The notes: generated by a model not told the origin, from the letters alone. A stretch of DNA of 28,835 nt from Bacillota bacterium (GCA_023436485.1 JAEZIU010000247.1:1-28835); one strand, 5' to 3'; shown: positions 1 to 7,342, counted from the first letter of the stretch. Translations and numbers: made by a program.

Positions 1-186
1 ATATTTACATAATATTCAAAAGTTTAGCTTTATGTTACCTGATTTATAGGAGGATACATTTGAATTTGGTGGGGTCAAAACTTGCTATATTTTTGAAATT
101 TTTTTGTGGAACTTATTACACTAGGCAAGTAGAGTTAAAGTTGTTAAGATAATCATGCAGGGTAAATTTATTATTAGAGGTGACAT

Positions 187-1971
187 ATGCAAAAAAGAAT
201 AAAAGGTAATTTACTTAAAGCAGTAACTGTGATTTTGATTGCAGGAAGCATGGTTTTAGGCTCAGCCACTGTTCAGGCGGCTGGGGTAAGTGATTTGAGC
301 AAAAGTTCAACGTATGCCAGAGAAGCCATTCAATGGATGGCAAACAGTAATATAATTAGCGGGGATAGTCAAGGAAACTTCAATCCCAAGCAGGACATCA
401 CAAGGGCTGAACTCATAACATTAATGGTAAAGGCACTGGACATTGATACTTCAAACTTGCCCTCAACAGCTACTTTTTCGGATGTACCTGCAAGCCATTG
501 GGCCTTCAAATATGTTGAAGCTGCCAATAGAGCGGGTATAACCAGTGGTACCGGAAACGGCAAGTTCGGCATTAGTAACCTTACTACCAGAGAACAAGTT
601 ACAACAATGATTTTAAACTATTTATCTGTATCAAAGGAAGCTGTTGTTGCAGAGCATGGACTTGATGACCTTATAAAATTCAAAGATTCAGGAAAAATGT
701 CTGATTGGGCAAAGGCATCAATCAAGTTTGCTATTTCAAACAATATAATGAGTGGCGTTAGTGCTGATTCATTTTCACCGTCAGGGAAGGCAACAAAAGA
801 GCAAATAGCTGTTATTTTATTTAAATTCTTAAATTCAAAGGAAAGCATTGAGCAAAATGCAGCTTCACTAAAAAAAGTAATTGTTACTTACAATGATGAC
901 TTAATTAAACTTGAAACATCATGTAAGGTTATTGAAAATGACATAATGATTCCGGCAGAGGTGTTTTCAAAAACCGGGGCACAGGTTGACGTGGAAAGCT
1001 CAACTGGCAGTGTAATCATCAAAAAGCTGGCAGCTCAGGATAAAATTATCTATATGAATATAGATAACAAATCCGCTTATGTAAACTACAGTGGTAGCGG
1101 CAACCCAGTTTCAGACCCAGCTGCTCAGGACAAACTAGTTACATTAAATAATGCCCCCGAGCAAAATGGTGGGGTAGTTCTTGTTCCAGCAAAGGCTGTT
1201 GTGGATGCTCTTGGTTTAACAATGGACTGGAACCCTAAACTCAACCTGTTGAAAATTAAGGATAGTACTATTCCTAAGAATCCACAGATGTACAATGCAA
1301 TGAAGAGTATGCTGGATTATAAGGGTGAATATAGTTCGGAATTAATATTAAACATGAAAGAAAGTAGCTTGGATATGAATATTGGAATGAATATGTCCAT
1401 AACTGGAGCAGTAAATGGGAATAATTCAACATCAAACTCCAAATTTACAATGACACTTGATGGGGAACAGGAAGAATTAATGAATTATCAAACCATAAAT
1501 ATTGGAGACAAGATATATGTAAAAAATCCGGAGACAGATTCATGGAACACATATACAAGAAGCCAGGCTGAAGAAGAGGGTATCTTGTTTACTGATTTTG
1601 AGACTGATAGAAATAAAATGTTAAGATTACTGGATGTTTATGGAAAAATGAATATATCAAATGAGGGAAAAACATTACTTAACGGAGAGGAAGTTTCAAA
1701 GTATCAGGTAAGGCTGAACCTGGAATTACTGCAGGGATTGTTATCGGCAGATGTGCTTGAATATGGTTTAGGACTCGAAGATATATACAATAATGGCCTT
1801 GATACAAGAATGTTCATATATGTTAATTCTCAAGGTCAGCTGGTAAAGCAATCGGTTATCATATCGGGAACAACAGATATGGATGGTTCCACAACGGTTA
1901 TTAATATGACAGTCAATAGCATGTATACAAATATCGGAAAGGAAATTGAGATTGTAAGTCCCATAAAATAA
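187..1971 (+). CDS. SLH-domain surface protein with copper-amine-oxidase-like and LppX-like C-terminal regions
   Basis: A 594-residue exported protein, probably held on the cell wall by its SLH domains. It has a signal peptide (about residues 1-31, ending near VQAAG) and three SLH repeats: about 40-85 (with NFNPKQDITRAEL), 95-150 (FSDVPASHWAF) and 165-218 (FSPSGKATKEQ). Next comes a region resembling the copper-amine-oxidase N-terminal domain (about 230-365, with VLVPAKAVVDALGLTMDW). The end (about 370-594) is beta-rich, begins with YNAMKSMLDYKG and contains DKIYVKNPETDSW, recalling LppX/DUF6612-type lipid-binding folds. The start follows the RBS AGAGGTGA at good spacing, and a hairpin terminator follows. 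The SLH and signal assignments are clear from the sequence; the last domain is judged from general pattern. No enzyme active site is visible, and the ligand is unknown. Confidence 0.85.
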   Translation: MQKRIKGNLLKAVTVILIAGSMVLGSATVQAAGVSDLSKSSTYAREAIQWMANSNIISGDSQGNFNPKQDITRAELITLMVKALDIDTSNLPSTATFSDVPASHWAFKYVEAANRAGITSGTGNGKFGISNLTTREQVTTMILNYLSVSKEAVVAEHGLDDLIKFKDSGKMSDWAKASIKFAISNNIMSGVSADSFSPSGKATKEQIAVILFKFLNSKESIEQNAASLKKVIVTYNDDLIKLETSCKVIENDIMIPAEVFSKTGAQVDVESSTGSVIIKKLAAQDKIIYMNIDNKSAYVNYSGSGNPVSDPAAQDKLVTLNNAPEQNGGVVLVPAKAVVDALGLTMDWNPKLNLLKIKDSTIPKNPQMYNAMKSMLDYKGEYSSELILNMKESSLDMNIGMNMSITGAVNGNNSTSNSKFTMTLDGEQEELMNYQTINIGDKIYVKNPETDSWNTYTRSQAEEEGILFTDFETDRNKMLRLLDVYGKMNISNEGKTLLNGEEVSKYQVRLNLELLQGLLSADVLEYGLGLEDIYNNGLDTRMFIYVNSQGQLVKQSVIISGTTDMDGSTTVINMTVNSMYTNIGKEIEIVSPIK

Positions 1972-1990
1972 GCATATTATACGTAAATGA

Positions 1991-2027
1991 GCAGAGGTCT
2001 GTGTTAAAGCAGACTCTGCTTTTTTTA
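1991..2027 (+). terminator. Rho-independent terminator after first SLH gene
   Basis: GCAGAGGTCTG pairs with CAGACTCTGC (one bulged G) around a short loop and is followed at once by a run of T. It lies 20 bases past the stop codon of the first SLH gene. Confidence 0.85.
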
Positions 2028-2119
2028 TTATGATTAAATTTATATTGGAACTTTTTCCATTCTTTATAGTCAAATAAATTAAGTAGTATAAAATTACTAA
2101 ACATTTGGAGTGAAAAAAC

Positions 2120-2791
2120 ATGAGAATAAAATCAAAATTAATTTGTGTATCAGTTACTGCGGCTATGTTGCTTTCAATGACTGTTTCAAGCTTTGCAGCA
2201 GCAAGCAGATTTAATGATCTGAAGGATGTAGATGTAAAGGAGAAGATACTTGCTTTGAAGGATAAAGGAGTTGTTTTTGGTACAGGCAGAGGGAATTTTT
2301 CCCCTAATGCTCCGGTAACTGCGGCTCAAGGAGTACAGCTCATGGTAAATGCTTTTAAACTGAACCTGGATTTCGTGAAATTTGCCAAGGAGCCAAAGGC
2401 AACTGATTATTTTGCTAAGGCGGACAATAATGCATGGTACGCTCAAGGCTTTATTATTGCGGCAGTAAATAGCATGCAGCTGCCCGGTGACCTTGAACCT
2501 GTACAAAAATGGACAAGGGAAGAGTTTACCCATTGGTTGGTACAAACCATGGAAAATCACTACCATCTGCCGGCTGTAAAGCTCATGTACCGGGAGATTA
2601 CAGATCAAAAAGACATTACTCTTGAATATGAGGGTCAAATTCAGCGAGCACTTCTCTACAACGTAGTCAAATTGGACAGTAATGAAAAATTTAATCCAAA
2701 GTTGGAAATTACACGGGCAGAGGCTGCAGAAGAGATATTTAATGCTCTTGAATATATTGAAGCACGTGCTGTTGAAGAGATACAGGAATAA
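2120..2791 (+). CDS. Small secreted protein made of three SLH repeats
   Basis: A 223-residue protein with a signal peptide (residues 1-27, ending SSFAAA) and then almost nothing but SLH-like repeats. These lie at about 30-80 (FNDLKDVDVKEKI, NFSPNAPVTAAQG), 95-145 (an unusual copy, NNAWYAQGF, WTREEFTHWL) and 160-215 (FNPKLEITRAEAAEEIF). With no other domain it looks like a bare cell-wall-binding module, perhaps a minor S-layer component or an anchor that competes or pairs with other SLH proteins; that role is inferred. The start has an RBS (TTTGGAGTG) eight bases upstream, and hairpin terminators flank the gene on both sides, so it is probably transcribed alone. Confidence 0.85.
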   Translation: MRIKSKLICVSVTAAMLLSMTVSSFAAASRFNDLKDVDVKEKILALKDKGVVFGTGRGNFSPNAPVTAAQGVQLMVNAFKLNLDFVKFAKEPKATDYFAKADNNAWYAQGFIIAAVNSMQLPGDLEPVQKWTREEFTHWLVQTMENHYHLPAVKLMYREITDQKDITLEYEGQIQRALLYNVVKLDSNEKFNPKLEITRAEAAEEIFNALEYIEARAVEEIQE

Positions 2792-2823
2792 ATAAAAAAT
2801 CATATATAATATTTGTTAAATAC

Positions 2824-2857
2824 GAGGGCTCTTTAGATATTAAAGGCCCTCTTTTTT
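2824..2857 (+). terminator. Rho-independent terminator after second SLH gene
   Basis: GAGGGCTCTTTA pairs with TAAAGGCCCTC (one bulged T) around a five-base loop and is followed by TTTTTT. The T tract ends two bases before the -35 box of the next promoter. Confidence 0.85.
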
Positions 2858-2858
2858 A

Positions 2859-2886
2859 TTGACATTATATATCAGAGTGATACAAT
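2859..2886 (+). promoter_or_regulatory. Sigma-A-type promoter of the padR-family gene
   Basis: TTGACA (2859-2864), a 16-base spacer and TACAAT (2881-2886), close to the vegetative consensus. Most of the spacer is occupied by the left operator arm, so a bound repressor should block RNA polymerase directly. Confidence 0.75.
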
Positions 2887-2910
2887 ATGTATTATATCAC
2901 TCTGATATAT
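2867..2910 (+). promoter_or_regulatory. Perfect 16-bp inverted repeat, probable PadR operator
   Basis: ATATATCAGAGTGATA (2867-2882) is repeated as its exact reverse complement at 2895-2910, with 12 bases between. Each arm also holds a smaller dyad, TATCA-GAG-TGATA, which is a plausible single repressor-dimer site, so two dimers could bind side by side. The left arm fills the gap between -35 and -10; the right arm ends three bases before the RBS. PadR regulators commonly repress their own genes through dyads of this kind. Binding is inferred from position and symmetry. Confidence 0.75.
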
Positions 2911-2923
2911 GTGGAGGTTACAA

Positions 2924-3481
2924 ATGAAAAACAGTAAGACAAAATATGCAGTGTTAGGAGTAATAAGTCTATTAGGCCCTATGTCAGGCTATGATATAAA
3001 GAAATTTTGCGATAAGTCTATCTCTTTTTTTTGGAATGAGAATTTCGGACATTTATATCCTGTATTGGCACAGCTAGAGTCTGATAAGCTGATAGTAAGA
3101 AGTTATTCAGAAGAAGAAACTAGAAAAAAGTTGTACATTATTACGGATGAAGGTCGTAAAGAACTGAAATCCTGGCTTATTGAGCCGGTTGAGTATCAGC
3201 CGGAAAGATCAGAGTTGTTATTGAAGTTGTCCTTTGGAAATCAGATGCAACAAAAAGATACTATTTGCATGTTGGTAGCTGCCAAAGCAAGAAACCAGTT
3301 AAAGTATGACCAGCTGAACGGTATATATGAATATTATTTGAATAATGATGATGCAAAGAAAAAGCCCCAGTTTCCATATTGGCTTATTACCCTCAGATAC
3401 GGAATTACTTCTCTGGAGGCATCTTTAAAATGGTTCAATGAAGCTATAGAGTTTTTGGATAAATATGAAGTCAGTGGTTAA
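2924..3481 (+). CDS. PadR family transcriptional regulator
   Basis: A 185-residue DNA-binding regulator. The N-terminal winged helix covers about residues 4-80, with the family's YAVLGVISLLGPMSGYDI opening, an aromatic stretch (FFWNENFGHLYPVLAQLE) and a wing (EEETRKKLYIITDEGRKEL). The C-terminal dimerisation region (about 95-185) matches the longer PadR/Vir_C_2 subtype. I prefer the ATG at 2924, which has GGAGGT five bases upstream; an in-frame ATG 15 bases earlier would overlap the operator and lacks an RBS. No transporter follows directly, so its targets beyond its own promoter are unclear. Phenolic or drug sensing is known for relatives and is not shown here. Confidence 0.9.
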   Translation: MKNSKTKYAVLGVISLLGPMSGYDIKKFCDKSISFFWNENFGHLYPVLAQLESDKLIVRSYSEEETRKKLYIITDEGRKELKSWLIEPVEYQPERSELLLKLSFGNQMQQKDTICMLVAAKARNQLKYDQLNGIYEYYLNNDDAKKKPQFPYWLITLRYGITSLEASLKWFNEAIEFLDKYEVSG

Positions 3482-3530
3482 ATATCAATAACATGAAGCG
3501 TTTTAGCTCATCATCGTAACTATATAATAA

Positions 3531-3598
3531 GAGGAGGTACTGCCTTTATGGAATACATTAAATTAAACAGTGGAAAAGAAAAGAGAACTTTTGAATAA
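3531..3598 (+). pseudogene. 16-codon ORF with strong RBS, possible remnant of an aldo/keto reductase gene
   Basis: A strong RBS (GAGGAGGT, 3531-3538) is followed nine bases later by ATG (3548) and only 16 codons, MEYIKLNSGKEKRTFE, before TAA at 3596-3598. The first nine residues resemble the usual start of bacterial aldo/keto reductases (M-x-Y-x-K-L-N-x-G), but the text after that does not continue into the family's next motif. TATAAT lies at 3523-3528. It may be the leftover 5' end of a gene deleted next to the padR-family regulator, or a real small peptide. The family resemblance is from memory and short. Confidence 0.35.
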
Positions 3599-3666
3599 AG
3601 TTGCGTTCTCGAATAGTATAATAATATACTTTGGTAAATTTTATAAAATCAGATATGGAGGTTATG

Positions 3667-4215
3667 ATGAATAGAAGTGCATTTGATAAATTTGCATATG
3701 GTTTTTTGTTTGTATTGCTTGATTTTAAAATAATGGGTTTTGACATCTTACCGGAATTTATAGGCTACATATTGTTTGCTCTTGGGTTCAAAGCTCTGAT
3801 TTCCTATAGCGAGTATTTTAGAAAGGGTTTATACGTTACTATCCCAATGATAATTGTCTCAATATTTTCAATTTATGAAAAGCCAGCTCAATCTGGCGGC
3901 ATCAATTTTGGAATCTTGGGATTGCTGGGAATTCCAATAGTCATTGCAATCCTTATTTTAGGTATACTAGTAGTGTATTATTTATTTCAGGGAATTATTG
4001 AAATGGCTAGAAATTTTGGCTTTGAGAGTATAGCATCCGAAGCAAATCACAAATGGAAGCAGTTTCTGTATTTACAACTTGCTTTATTATTAGGCTTTTT
4101 ATTTGTTTTCATTCCTCTACTTGGTATAGCTTTTATAATTGCAATCCTTATTCTTTCAATAGTGCTTACATATACTATCATGAAGTTTATGAGGTTATGT
4201 GGTGAAAAATTATAA
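3667..4215 (+). CDS. Multi-pass membrane protein of unknown function
   Basis: About 182 residues, strongly hydrophobic, with roughly five membrane segments near 28-45, 52-68, 82-107, 132-152 and 153-173 and a short cytoplasmic-type tail (MKFMRLCGEKL). No catalytic motif is visible and I do not recognise the family. GGAGG at 3657-3661 is five bases from the ATG at 3667 and only two from the ATG at 3664, so 3667 is preferred; an upstream TTG (3631) has no RBS. No terminator is seen between this gene and the hydrolase gene 91 bases downstream, so they may share a transcript. Confidence 0.7.
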   Translation: MNRSAFDKFAYGFLFVLLDFKIMGFDILPEFIGYILFALGFKALISYSEYFRKGLYVTIPMIIVSIFSIYEKPAQSGGINFGILGLLGIPIVIAILILGILVVYYLFQGIIEMARNFGFESIASEANHKWKQFLYLQLALLLGFLFVFIPLLGIAFIIAILILSIVLTYTIMKFMRLCGEKL

Positions 4216-4306
4216 AATCAAAGTTCAGAAGATAAATGTGAAAAGCCTATCATAAAATATAGTAACTTAAACCTTACAAAACTTATTATACGAAGGAGAA
4301 TATAAG

Positions 4307-5074
4307 ATGAAAATATCAGAAGGATTAGTAATGCTGGAATTGAAGTCAAATGTACCAAATGTTGAGGAAGTAATGTATCCGGTAATAGTATGGGATGAAA
4401 ATGAGCTGGTACTTATAGATACCGGCTTACCCGGGCAAGCAAGTAGCATTTTAAACCTTATAGAGAAAGAAGGGGTTTCTCCTCAAAGAATGACAAAAAT
4501 CATAATTACTCATCATGATATGGATCACATCGGTAGCCTTACACAAATAGTCAAGACTGTAGAGAGTGATAGCGGTAATAAGGTTGAAGTTTTGTCCCAT
4601 GAAATTGAAAAGCCCTATATTCAAGGAGATTTAATGCCTTTAAAGTTCACCAAGGAAATGATAGATTCACTAAAAAAGCAAATGGAGGAACTGCCTCCGG
4701 AAAAACGCTCAGAATATCAAAGCTTGTTTTTCTCCAATAAACCTAAAGTAACCAAAACACTGGTAGATAAGCAGGAACTTCCTTATTGCGGAGGTATAAC
4801 AATAATACACACTCCGGGACATACATCAGGACATATTTTTGTTTACCTGAACAGGTACAAAACGCTTATAGCAGGAGATGGTTTGAATTTTGAAAAACTC
4901 TCGGATGGAGAACTGAAGCTTACAGGGCCTAACCCTCCATATACGTATAATATGGAGGAAGCCTTAAATTCACTAAAAAAGCTAATGGATTACGACATAC
5001 AGAAAATAGTTTGTTATCACTGTGGTTTGATTCAGAATAATTTAAGTGAACAAATAGACGAAATTTTGAAATAA
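4307..5074 (+). CDS. Metallo-beta-lactamase-fold hydrolase (glyoxalase II-like)
   Basis: A 255-residue cytoplasmic hydrolase of the MBL fold; the substrate is unknown. The metal motif is THHDMDHIG (residues 68-76), followed by HTPGHTSGH (168-176), AGDGL (189-193) and a late histidine in CYHCG (236-240). The usual H-x-H-x-D-H appears as H-x-D-x-D-H, a variant common in YflN-like members, so the metal site may differ slightly from glyoxalase II. The start has a good RBS (GAAGGAGAA). The sulfoxide reductase gene begins 28 bases downstream with no terminator between, which suggests co-transcription. Thioester, lactone and phosphodiester hydrolysis are all possible for this fold. Confidence 0.88.
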   Translation: MKISEGLVMLELKSNVPNVEEVMYPVIVWDENELVLIDTGLPGQASSILNLIEKEGVSPQRMTKIIITHHDMDHIGSLTQIVKTVESDSGNKVEVLSHEIEKPYIQGDLMPLKFTKEMIDSLKKQMEELPPEKRSEYQSLFFSNKPKVTKTLVDKQELPYCGGITIIHTPGHTSGHIFVYLNRYKTLIAGDGLNFEKLSDGELKLTGPNPPYTYNMEEALNSLKKLMDYDIQKIVCYHCGLIQNNLSEQIDEILK

Positions 5075-5102
5075 AATACAGATTATTATAAGTGGAGGCT
5101 TT

Positions 5103-5606
5103 ATGCACAACAATATTAATAACACGTATCTTGTTGACAAGAAAGAAATGTATAAGCTTTTGACTTCACAGATGAAGGCACTTCTTGAGGGAGAAACAAA
5201 CACTATAGCAAACTTGGCCAATGCCTCAGCCTTATTAAATGACGCACTGGGTGATATCAACTGGGTGGGTTTTTACCTTATAGAGAACGGGGAACTTGTG
5301 TTGGGCCCGTTTCAGGGAAAGGTAGCATGTGTACGTATTGCCGTAGGAAAAGGTGTTTGCGGAACGGCAGTGAAGGAAAACGCAACTCAATTGGTTGCAG
5401 ATGTTCACGATTTTCCGGGACATATTGCTTGCGATAGTGAATCCAATTCTGAGCTTGTAGTACCACTTCGCCACCAAGGAGAAGTAGTAGGAGTGATTGA
5501 TATTGACAGTCCTCAAATAGGCCGTTTTGATAGGCTTGATGCGGAAGAATTTGAAAAAATAGCCCTCATTATAGAGGAATCTTGCCAATGGAATAGAAAG
5601 CAGTAA
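5103..5606 (+). CDS. msrC: Free methionine-(R)-sulfoxide reductase, GAF-domain type
   Basis: A 167-residue single-GAF-domain enzyme that reduces free methionine-R-sulfoxide using cysteines recycled by thioredoxin. The family hallmarks are present: DINWVGFYL (51-59), GPFQGKVACVRI (68-79), GKGVCGTA (82-89), VHDFPGHIACDSESNSELV (101-119) and GVIDIDSP (130-137). Cys76, Cys86 and Cys110 have the same spacing as the three conserved cysteines of the E. coli enzyme (YebR/MsrC). Length is typical. An RBS (GTGGAGG) precedes the ATG. A long inverted repeat without a T tract follows the gene. Confidence 0.93.
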   Translation: MHNNINNTYLVDKKEMYKLLTSQMKALLEGETNTIANLANASALLNDALGDINWVGFYLIENGELVLGPFQGKVACVRIAVGKGVCGTAVKENATQLVADVHDFPGHIACDSESNSELVVPLRHQGEVVGVIDIDSPQIGRFDRLDAEEFEKIALIIEESCQWNRKQ

Positions 5607-5617
5607 AATATGATGAG

Positions 5618-5669
5618 CATAAACTTGTATCAATAGTAGCCCAAAAGCAATCCATGATACAAGTTTATG
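5618..5669. repeat. Perfect 15-bp inverted repeat between convergent genes
   Basis: CATAAACTTGTATCA (5618-5632) and its exact reverse complement TGATACAAGTTTATG (5655-5669), 22 bases apart, lie 12 bases after msrC and 19 bases beyond the stop of the minus-strand gene. Neither strand has a T tract after the stem, so a classical terminator is not indicated. It may act as a bidirectional RNA-end hairpin or be a relic of a mobile element. Confidence 0.7.
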
Positions 5670-5687
5670 GCCAACACGGCATGGCTA

Positions 5688-5903
5688 TTAATTACTTGTT
5701 TTCCAAGAGCCTTCTTCAGTACATACTGATTGCAAACCATTTTCTGTTGTAATCTTTGATCCTACAGCATGTCTTTTGTGATCATAAACACAGAATGCGT
5801 CTTTTCCTGCATTTCCTGTGCCTTTTCGAGATACTTTTTTTATACCATTTTCCTGACTTATATCATTAACAGAGATACTGTCTTGTTGTTTTCTGTTTTG
5901 CAT
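5688..5903 (-). CDS. Small hypothetical protein (71 aa)
   Basis: A 71-residue ORF on the minus strand with a plausible RBS (AAAGGA, nine bases before ATG). The N-terminal half is polar, with QNRKQQDSISVND and then KKVSRKGTGNAGKD. The C-terminal half has an orderly pattern, CVYDHKRHAVGSKI (residues 38-51) with a second Cys in VCTEEGSW (60-67). The pair of cysteines around a YD and a GS turn recalls short beta-hairpin families such as DUF1496, but I cannot assign it. It faces msrC tail to tail. The RBS and the patterned second half argue for a real gene. Confidence 0.55.
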   Translation of the reverse strand: MQNRKQQDSISVNDISQENGIKKVSRKGTGNAGKDAFCVYDHKRHAVGSKITTENGLQSVCTEEGSWKTSN

Positions 5904-6107
5904 AGTATCAAATCCTTTCGTTTGGTATCTGATAAAAATCTTCTATATAAATATGTGTAAAAGCAAAAAGAAAGATTCCATGAAAAATTAGGCAAGATAA
6001 ATGTAAAAAAATTTTAACGTTATAACCATACTTTTTTAATAAAGTTTCAGTACAATGTTTATGCAGGGAAAATCGGGGTATATAAACTATGAAAGGAGTG
6101 TGTAGCT

Positions 6108-6359
6108 TTGTTGGATTCCAGAAAATGTTTGGAGATTTATGAATTTTGTCAAAATCAATATAAAAAACTTGAAAAAAAGACCGGATATTATAGTCCTAAA
6201 CATGATAAGATTGTCATGGAGCTTGCAGCAAAAGAGTTTCAGATGAGTGAGGCCAGCATTAATAATGCATTTGATTTAGCTGCACAAACTTTAAGTAAAA
6301 ACAGTCGTAGTAAATCGGAAAAAATAATCAGAAACAAGCTTATTCATGGAACTTTTTAA
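6108..6359 (+). CDS. Small hypothetical protein (83 aa)
   Basis: An 83-residue charged, mostly helical protein starting at TTG (6108; a second TTG follows immediately), seven to nine bases after the RBS AAAGGAGTG. It contains YEFCQNQYKKLEKKTGYY and then LAAKEFQMSEASINNAF, a stretch that could form a helix-turn-helix-like pair, and it ends in basic residues (KSEKIIRNKL). I recognise no family. There is no signal peptide or membrane segment. A terminator follows 29 bases after the stop, so it appears to be a monocistronic gene. DNA binding is a guess from the helix pattern and charge. Confidence 0.65.
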   Translation: MLDSRKCLEIYEFCQNQYKKLEKKTGYYSPKHDKIVMELAAKEFQMSEASINNAFDLAAQTLSKNSRSKSEKIIRNKLIHGTF

Positions 6360-6388
6360 TCAATATATAAAATATATAAAAAATAGAG

Positions 6389-6418
6389 GCATAGGCATAA
6401 AAAGTCTGTGCTTTTTTT
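6389..6418 (+). terminator. Rho-independent terminator after the 83-aa gene
   Basis: GCATAGGC pairs with GTCTGTGC (two G-U pairs) around a seven-base A-rich loop and is followed by seven T. It separates the 83-aa gene from the nfeD-floT unit. Confidence 0.75.
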
Positions 6419-6497
6419 ATATATTAAAAAAACAAATCTGGAGTAAAATTGTATCAATTACAAAATAATTACATTATTACAATATTATCGTGGATTA

Positions 6498-6526
6498 TTG
6501 AGAATAATTGGTTTGTAGGATATAAT
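6498..6526 (+). promoter_or_regulatory. Sigma-A-type promoter of the NfeD-flotillin unit
   Basis: TTGAGA (6498-6503), 17 bases, TATAAT (6521-6526), ending 49 bases before the NfeD-like start codon. The surrounding 6419-6575 is very AT-rich and holds no gene. Confidence 0.75.
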
Positions 6527-6575
6527 TTATCTAAGATTATACTTAATTAGTGCAATCTATTTTTGGGGGTGTATT

Positions 6576-7262
6576 ATGTATCACTTTTATACAATGGTTT
6601 TTTTGGTTGGAGTTTTCTACACTATTGTTTCTTTGATTATAAGTGGTATATCAGGAGCGTTTCATTCAAACGGGGACTTTGGCGGTAATCATATGCACGG
6701 CCATGGCGGAGATACAGGTCATGTGCCGGGACATGTTCATGCCGACACGGGGAGTATTCATGGTAGCCACTCTGCTGATGGAACGCATGGAACTCACGGA
6801 CATGGCAGTGACGGGCCTGATATGACAAACAGCATTCTGGCGTGGGTAGGATTATTATTCAATCCTTTGGTAGCAGTTTCCTTCCTTACCGTATTTGGTG
6901 GGATAGGAATTACATTTTCAAAATTTTTTAACTGGAGCTGGCTTTTTGTATTAATTATTGCATTGGGGTCAGGCATAATTATATCAGTAATTCTATATAA
7001 TTTAGTTGCAAAGCCCCTTTACAGAAGTGAAAATTCTTCTGATGTTTCAAGGGAAAAACTTCTGGGGGTTCAGGCTGAAGTAACAACCGATATCATGGAA
7101 AACGGGTTTGGAACTATTAAGTACACCGTTAATTCAATAAAATACACCGGACCTGCAAGGCATATTGATAATAAACCTGTAAAACAAGGAGAAAAGGTTC
7201 TTATTTGTAAGATAGAAAATAATATTTTCTATATAAGTGAGTTGTCAGAAGTATTAATTTAA
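6576..7262 (+). CDS. NfeD-like membrane protein with histidine-rich segment
   Basis: A 228-residue membrane protein of the NfeD/YuaF type that typically partners a flotillin. It has an N-terminal membrane segment (about 6-28) and a Gly/His-rich insert (30-78) with 12 histidines. Two or three further membrane segments follow (about 85-108 and 119-146). The C-terminal soluble domain (about 160-228, GVQAEVTTDIMENGFGTIKY, GEKVLICKIENN) has the beta pattern of the NfeD OB fold. The RBS GGGGGTG precedes the ATG. The flotillin gene starts 80 bases downstream with no terminator. The His-rich loop is unusual for this family and suggests metal binding, which is inferred; it should sit between membrane segments. 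Confidence 0.85.
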   Translation: MYHFYTMVFLVGVFYTIVSLIISGISGAFHSNGDFGGNHMHGHGGDTGHVPGHVHADTGSIHGSHSADGTHGTHGHGSDGPDMTNSILAWVGLLFNPLVAVSFLTVFGGIGITFSKFFNWSWLFVLIIALGSGIIISVILYNLVAKPLYRSENSSDVSREKLLGVQAEVTTDIMENGFGTIKYTVNSIKYTGPARHIDNKPVKQGEKVLICKIENNIFYISELSEVLI

Positions 7263-7342
7263 AAACAACTTTTATTTCCATATATTAAATTGTATATGAG
7301 GAATTTAAGGTTGAAATATAATAATCACAAAGGAGTGTTAAA

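Noticed and set aside
60..152. 30-codon TTG-started ORF behind a TAGGAGGA-like RBS upstream of the first SLH gene
   Set aside because: The RBS is good but the start is TTG, the peptide has no pattern, and the region more likely carries the promoter and leader of the SLH gene.
1768..2803. Minus-strand open frames across the SLH genes
   Set aside because: They lie antisense to well-supported SLH coding sequence, have no RBS, and translate to unpatterned text.
7279..7298. CATATA...TATATG inverted repeat between nfeD and floT
   Set aside because: Six A/T-only pairs in AT-rich DNA are expected by chance, and no T tract follows.
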